DNA of 10,286 nucleotides. Origin: Opitutia bacterium (GTDB lineage: Bacteria > Verrucomicrobiota > Verrucomicrobiia > Opitutales > JANYEO01). Positions 6,670 through 10,286 of the stretch are shown here, piece by piece; positions within the stretch are counted from its first letter, which is position 1, and every line of letters starts with the position of its first letter. Position numbers and translations under genes: made by a program. The notes below the pieces were generated by a model. That model did no database searches, was not told the origin of the DNA, and saw only the letters and a list, made by a program, of their open reading frames with translations. The stretch is from contig JANYEO010000074.1 of NCBI GenBank assembly GCA_025363025.1, forward strand, positions 1-10,286. The letters are read 5' to 3'.

Positions 6670-8382
6670 TTACCAGCTGGCTTCAACAGCTGCCCCAATC
6701 CCATAACCGCCTTGATTCTTTTTGTAGGCATCTCCTCCGACGAGGCCTGTAAAGCCATCGCCCCAGGTTGCCGCTGTGGCGAAGATACGCATAACCGGCT
6801 TTGCCGAGAAGCTCCAATCGGGGGATACTTCGAAGGCAACCGTGCCTTTAAAGAGCGTTCCATCTGCCCCACCTTCGAGCTTAGTATCTGTCCAGTCAAT
6901 GGCGCCTTCGACAGCGATGTCGAAGTACTTATTGAAATGGTACACAGGCTGAATCCCAAAAGACAACCACTTGAAGTTCTTGTAGGTGTTTCCTATTACT
7001 GTAGATCCTTTCTTTTTGTCATTTTCGTCAATGAATTTGGTTTCAGGATCTCCCAAGCGAGAGAACTGGGCCAAGGCAACAAAAGCCACAGAGAAATTTT
7101 CTGCAGGTTGGATGGTGAAGGCTTCGCTTACCATGAAGCTCCAGGATTTGTTGAGCTGGCTAAAGGGGTTGCTAACAGTTGAACTTAAGTTAGAGCCCGC
7201 TCCATAGCCTGCTGTAATAGAGGCTTGATTAAAACCACCACAGAAGTCTTCGGCTGTGTGCACAAGTCCTGCAGCGATACCACAGGTGCTAGTATAGCGG
7301 TCTACAATAGTGCATCCACAAGGTAGCTCTGTTCTAAATGCTGTATCGCGGCCTTTAGCACCGGATAAGGTCAGCCACATTAAGCCTTTACCATAGGGCA
7401 ATTCCACTTCATCGAGGGAAATAACTAAGTTATTCTTCGCATACGTTGGGTGAGGATTAACCGCGCCATCAGAGGTCAGGTCATCGAACGTGCCGCCAAT
7501 ATAAGCGATAGAGGCTTTGCCCCACGCTTTTTCTGCCAAAGCAAAATCGGCAATCCCGCAACCATAGCCTCCATAATTAGCAATGTCGGTATTGTTGGAT
7601 TGGAAGCCTGGGTTTAGATAGTAACGTTGCCCTGCCCATAGCTTCATTTCTGGGTTATGTTTGCAGAGGCCCTCTACTTCAGCAAATACTTCACGGGCAG
7701 AGAATTTATCATCCTTTGCATCCCCATTTGGTGTAGCTTTAGTTGTGGCATAAGCAACTAAGACTTCAGTCCTAAATTTGACGCCTTCTTTCTTGAAGTC
7801 ATCTTGCAAGAAGTGGTTAATGAAGATCAATTCCCCGTAGGTGTCATTACGATTGCCCAGGGTAAATCTTCCACCGGTTAAAGGAGCTGCAAATATGGGG
7901 AGCGTTCCTCCATTGCCATTTACCCCAAAATTCGAACGGAACATACCGTGGAATTCGAAGTCTTTTGTATAGTCATCCAGTTCGCGCCAAGGGAAGCGGG
8001 CACCTTCTTTGCCAAGATCAGTAATTTGCTGAGAAGCGAGGGTGCTGGAGTACATTTTCTCTGCTTTGTCAGCCGCATCTTGTGCTTTAAGCGCTGCATT
8101 TTCTGCACGGAGGGCAACATCCGCTGATTGGCCTTGGGTGGTGATACCGGATAATTGAGACTCAAGTTGGCTGATGCGCTTTTCGTAGGCGCCTTTCATC
8201 TGCTCGAGCTGAGTGGAGAAGTCTTTTTTAAGGGCTTCTAAATCGCTTGAGGTAATGCTTTTACTGGCTGTGTTGGAAGAAGTGGCTTGCGCGTTGCCGG
8301 TTAATGCCCCGAAGAGCAGACAAGAGGCCAAGGCCGCCCCCATTCCGAGCCGCGAAGCAAGGGTTATAGCAGGGTTTTGCAT
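6670..8382 (-). CDS. LamB/ScrY-like outer-membrane sugar porin with N-terminal coiled coil
   Basis: A 570-residue outer-membrane porin of the maltoporin (LamB) family, expected to be a trimeric 18-stranded barrel for sugar diffusion. The signal peptide runs to Ala33 (GNAQA before TSSN). Residues about 46-110 form an alpha-helical coiled coil with heptad-like Leu spacing and an Ala-rich end, as in the sucrose porin ScrY rather than LamB proper. The barrel starts near 141 with FEFHGMFRSNFGVNGNGGT, then RFTLGNRNDTYGELIF at 172-187, and KLWAGQRYYLNPGF at 247-260, all close in pattern to E. coli LamB. The end shows KPVMRIFATAATWGDGF at 528-544 and a C-terminal AAVEASW, with an aromatic last residue as barrel proteins need. 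Six cysteines remain in the mature protein (240, 275, 355, 357, 367, 381), unusual for a porin. It is a single-gene unit, with its own promoter candidate and terminator. The sugar is unknown. Confidence 0.88.
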   Translation of the reverse strand: MQNPAITLASRLGMGAALASCLLFGALTGNAQATSSNTASKSITSSDLEALKKDFSTQLEQMKGAYEKRISQLESQLSGITTQGQSADVALRAENAALKAQDAADKAEKMYSSTLASQQITDLGKEGARFPWRELDDYTKDFEFHGMFRSNFGVNGNGGTLPIFAAPLTGGRFTLGNRNDTYGELIFINHFLQDDFKKEGVKFRTEVLVAYATTKATPNGDAKDDKFSAREVFAEVEGLCKHNPEMKLWAGQRYYLNPGFQSNNTDIANYGGYGCGIADFALAEKAWGKASIAYIGGTFDDLTSDGAVNPHPTYAKNNLVISLDEVELPYGKGLMWLTLSGAKGRDTAFRTELPCGCTIVDRYTSTCGIAAGLVHTAEDFCGGFNQASITAGYGAGSNLSSTVSNPFSQLNKSWSFMVSEAFTIQPAENFSVAFVALAQFSRLGDPETKFIDENDKKKGSTVIGNTYKNFKWLSFGIQPVYHFNKYFDIAVEGAIDWTDTKLEGGADGTLFKGTVAFEVSPDWSFSAKPVMRIFATAATWGDGFTGLVGGDAYKKNQGGYGIGAAVEASW

Positions 8383-8409
8383 AATAGTAGTTTCGTTTGT
8401 AGTTTTGAG

Positions 8410-8436
8410 GCTTTACCGCATTGAGTTAGGCAAAGC
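8410..8436 (-). other. Small hairpin in the porin leader
   Basis: In the minus-strand transcript GCUUUGCC and GGUAAAGC can pair over eight bases with one G-U pair, around an 11-base loop. It lies 27 bases before the porin start. It may stabilise or regulate the leader, but such a short stem could be chance. Confidence 0.3.
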
Positions 8437-8503
8437 ATCTGGTACATTAATTATCAAAGGTCATCTGTAAATTAGAATAACACAATTGAATATGTTTTAT
8501 TGC

Positions 8504-8542
8504 ATTATACACCTATTTAATGTGCTTTTATGCACCTATTTA
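8504..8542 (-). promoter_or_regulatory. Candidate porin promoter with two direct repeats
   Basis: A perfect TATAAT occurs on the minus strand at 8509-8504, about 120 bases before the porin start and just beyond the cca stop. No good -35 box lies 16-18 bases upstream. Instead a 15-base direct repeat, TAAATAGGTGYATAA, occurs twice (8542-8528 and 8519-8505) with a period of 23 bases, the second copy running into the -10 box. A repeat at about two helical turns without a -35 box would fit an activator site, but this is inference. Confidence 0.35.
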
Positions 8543-9918
8543 CTCAGTATGCTTTTCGCGAATGAAAAGGCTTCATCTAGGGTTTGAACAGTCCCCTCTA
8601 GCTGGGCGTCATAAGTAGCCTCTAAAATTTGCTTAAACGCAGGAGAAGGGGATAGTCTCAGCTCAATTAAATGGCGTCCCAGTAAAAGCGGTTTTGGTTT
8701 TTCAGTACTTACTTTGAGTTTTGTTGCTCGTTGTAAAAGCCAGGTGCCTTCAGGGCATTCCCCTCTAGGTAGGGGGGGGCGTCCGCCTTTATCTGCTCGT
8801 ACAACACGGACTAAACGGTCGATACGTTCCACTTTTACAGCTAAACGACGAATGGCGGCATCCGTAGCGTTTGCTTTAAAGAGTTCTGTCGGGCGCATAT
8901 GGGTGAGGACCAACGGGATAACCGCTTCAATCAACGCCTTATGTTCTGTAATACGCGCGAGGAAGCTTCGGGTAGGGGCTTCTCCGGCTACATCATGTCC
9001 GGGGGAGCGTATGCGCCCTTCTACCATGGCCTGAGTCGTTAAGGGTTTGCCCATGTCATGGCAGAGGACGGCCAGGCCAACTACGAGGTCTTCCCGTTCA
9101 TCTCCTAGTTTTTCTTCGGCAAAAGCATTTAGGCAGTGGCCGGTATGTACCCAGACATCCCCTTCAGGGTGCCATACTGGGTCTTGCTGGCAGCCTATTA
9201 ATGCCTCAAGTTCGGGGAAGTATTGGAGCCAGTCGGTTTCTTTTAAAAAATTGAGCCCTAGGGCAGGGTAAGCGCCTTTGAGGATGAGCTTCTTCCACTC
9301 CTCAAAAATACGTTCACGTGACAAATGCTTAGGGGTTAATGTCCGGCAAAGAGCTAAGGTCTCAGGGGTCGCTTTTAATCCAAATCGCGCAATAAATTGC
9401 ATCCCGCGGAGCACCCTTAGCGGGTCTTCGCTAAAGGCTGGGCCTACATGCCGTAATTGCTTGTTCTCCACGTCTTTTAATCCGCCTTGAGGGTCCAGCC
9501 ATTCGTCGTTTAGGGGGTCATAACCTATGGCATTAATCGTAAAGTCGCGGCGGCTAGAGGCTTCTTCAAAGCTCATAAACGGGTCGCCCATAATTGCAAA
9601 GCCTTGGTGTCCTTCTGCAATTTTAGATTCCTTTCGGGGAAGGGCTATATCAATCGCAATCCCTTTTAATTTGAGCACCCCAAAGGCCTTTCCTACCCCA
9701 TCATAGGCATAATATTGCCCTACGAGTTTTTCTAGTACATCTGCGGGTAACCCATACACTTCAATATCTGCATCTTCAGTGGTATGCTCCCATAGGGCAT
9801 CGCGCACACAACCTCCAACAAGGAGAGCCTGTCCACCTGCTTTGTGAATGGCCTCAGTAATTTTTAAAACAGCTCTTGCAGTATTCGGGGCTAAAGCCTC
9901 GAGGGGCGTTTTAGGCAT
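8536..9918 (-). CDS. cca: CCA tRNA nucleotidyltransferase with HD domain
   Basis: A 460-residue class II tRNA nucleotidyltransferase, which builds or repairs the 3' CCA end of tRNAs. The head domain shows LLVGGCVRD at 32-40, the metal-binding pair D49 and D51 in EDADIEVYG, and RRDFTINAIGYDP at 123-135. EDPLR at 164-168 matches the EDxxR amino-acid template that selects CTP and ATP, followed by VLRGMQFIARFG. After the neck and body comes an HD phosphohydrolase-type domain: VHTGH near 257-261, CHDMGKP at 286-292 and GHD at 307-309. In E. coli Cca the HD domain has phosphatase and 2',3'-cyclic phosphodiesterase activity; the metal-binding residues appear kept here. The ATG at 9918 overlaps the stop of the upstream isomerase gene by 8 bases, so coupling is likely; there is no Shine-Dalgarno sequence. 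A full CCA-adding enzyme is more likely than a poly(A) polymerase. Confidence 0.93.
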   Translation of the reverse strand: MPKTPLEALAPNTARAVLKITEAIHKAGGQALLVGGCVRDALWEHTTEDADIEVYGLPADVLEKLVGQYYAYDGVGKAFGVLKLKGIAIDIALPRKESKIAEGHQGFAIMGDPFMSFEEASSRRDFTINAIGYDPLNDEWLDPQGGLKDVENKQLRHVGPAFSEDPLRVLRGMQFIARFGLKATPETLALCRTLTPKHLSRERIFEEWKKLILKGAYPALGLNFLKETDWLQYFPELEALIGCQQDPVWHPEGDVWVHTGHCLNAFAEEKLGDEREDLVVGLAVLCHDMGKPLTTQAMVEGRIRSPGHDVAGEAPTRSFLARITEHKALIEAVIPLVLTHMRPTELFKANATDAAIRRLAVKVERIDRLVRVVRADKGGRPPLPRGECPEGTWLLQRATKLKVSTEKPKPLLLGRHLIELRLSPSPAFKQILEATYDAQLEGTVQTLDEAFSFAKSILSK

Positions 9919-10286
9919 TTTCTGCGGGGAAAAAGGTATCTTCTAGCATCAGGCAAAGCGCGTGGTATAGCGGCAGTTGATATTCTTGAATATCAGGCGT
10001 ATGGCGAGAGGGGGCACGTACACAGAAATCCATTAGCGGTAAAAGAGCTCCGCCTGTTTCGCCAGTAAACCCAATGGTTAAGAGCCCCTTTGCCTTAGCT
10101 ACTCGGGCTGCATGCAAGACATTTTTGGCATTGCCCGATGTAGAAATACATAGAAGGGCATCGCCTGCTCGGCCTAGGCCCCAGACGAGTTGGGCGTAAG
10201 TATGGTCAGGTTCGCAATCATTGCAAAAAGCTGTAAAAAGGCTCCCAAAACAGGGGAGTGGGAGGGTGGGAAGGGCTCCAGATCGG
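9911..10286 (-). CDS. GmhA-like SIS-domain phosphosugar isomerase, C-terminal part
   Basis: The last 124 complete codons of a SIS-domain protein, truncated by the right edge of the window; no start codon can be assigned. GDALLCISTSGNAKNVLHAA is the phosphate-binding Ser/Thr loop typical of phosphoheptose isomerase. It is followed by KGLLTIGFTGETGGAL and, near the end, IQEYQLPLYHALCLMLED, which lines up with the GmhA helix carrying the catalytic histidine (E. coli numbering His180). The earlier histidine of the usual IQEIH is Gln here. GmhA converts sedoheptulose 7-phosphate to D-glycero-D-manno-heptose 7-phosphate for lipopolysaccharide inner core. The related DiaA also has this fold, so the exact role rests on the missing N-terminal half. 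It overlaps cca by 8 bases and is probably in one transcript with it. Confidence 0.8.
   Translation of the reverse strand, partial: RSGALPTLPLPCFGSLFTAFCNDCEPDHTYAQLVWGLGRAGDALLCISTSGNAKNVLHAARVAKAKGLLTIGFTGETGGALLPLMDFCVRAPSRHTPDIQEYQLPLYHALCLMLEDTFFPAENA

Noticed and set aside
6712..7182. Plus-strand 156-codon open frame opposite the porin
   Set aside because: Antisense to a clear LamB-family gene; no ribosome-binding site and no recognisable domain.
8320..8331. Lipobox-like L-A-S-C (residues 18-21) in the porin signal peptide
   Set aside because: A hydrophobic stretch continues after the Cys to a good signal peptidase I site after Ala33, and the protein is a barrel with an aromatic C-terminus.
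8772..8779. Run of eight G in cca as a phase-variation tract
   Set aside because: It encodes a Pro-Pro pair in the usual GGRPP segment, and switching off an essential tRNA enzyme would make little sense.
9911..10117. Separate small gene starting at the TTG at 10117
   Set aside because: The frame stays open to the window edge and reads as one continuous SIS domain, so the TTG is an internal leucine codon.

Overview
This 10.3 kb window is tightly packed chromosomal housekeeping DNA from a Gram-negative bacterium. It encodes two lipoproteins with lipoboxes, a LamB/ScrY-type outer-membrane porin and a heptose-type sugar-phosphate isomerase, all of which imply an outer membrane. Every supported gene lies on the minus strand, so transcription runs from high to low coordinates. 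The EF-P loop sequence and the style of the CCA enzyme suggest the Verrucomicrobia/Opitutae side of the PVC group. That is inference from recalled family resemblance, not a database result.

Layout in order of transcription: (1) the 3' part of a GmhA-like SIS isomerase (from 10286), overlapping by 8 bases a full CCA tRNA nucleotidyltransferase (cca); (2) a separately transcribed LamB/ScrY-like porin, with a TATAAT candidate upstream and a strong intrinsic terminator downstream; (3) a TVP38/DedA-family membrane protein overlapping xseA by 38 bases; (4) efp; (5) comM/yifB, whose end overlaps the start of an OppA-type lipoprotein gene, followed 16 bases later by a second OppA-type gene that runs off the left edge. 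The products handle tRNA maturation, translation of polyproline stretches, DNA repair and uptake, sugar uptake and peptide uptake. No single pathway joins them.

The least ordinary feature is a pair of related inverted-repeat elements of about 120 bp, each with a further downstream block of homology. One lies between xseA and efp (about 4252-4412). The other lies between the porin terminator and the TVP38 gene (about 6410-6596). They match at roughly 100 of 115 core positions. In the second copy one arm of the long stem carries the Shine-Dalgarno-like sequence, the ATG and the first codons of the TVP38 gene. The ATG stands where the other three arms read CTG. The element therefore seems to have supplied the translation start of its neighbour and could fold over it in the mRNA.

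Other points worth a look: an arginine replaces the modified lysine in EF-P; the mature porin carries six cysteines and a long coiled coil; and most genes here lack a Shine-Dalgarno sequence. I see no tRNA, rRNA, CRISPR array, insertion sequence or transposase gene, and no gene on the plus strand that I would defend. No gene-free stretch exceeds about 300 bases.
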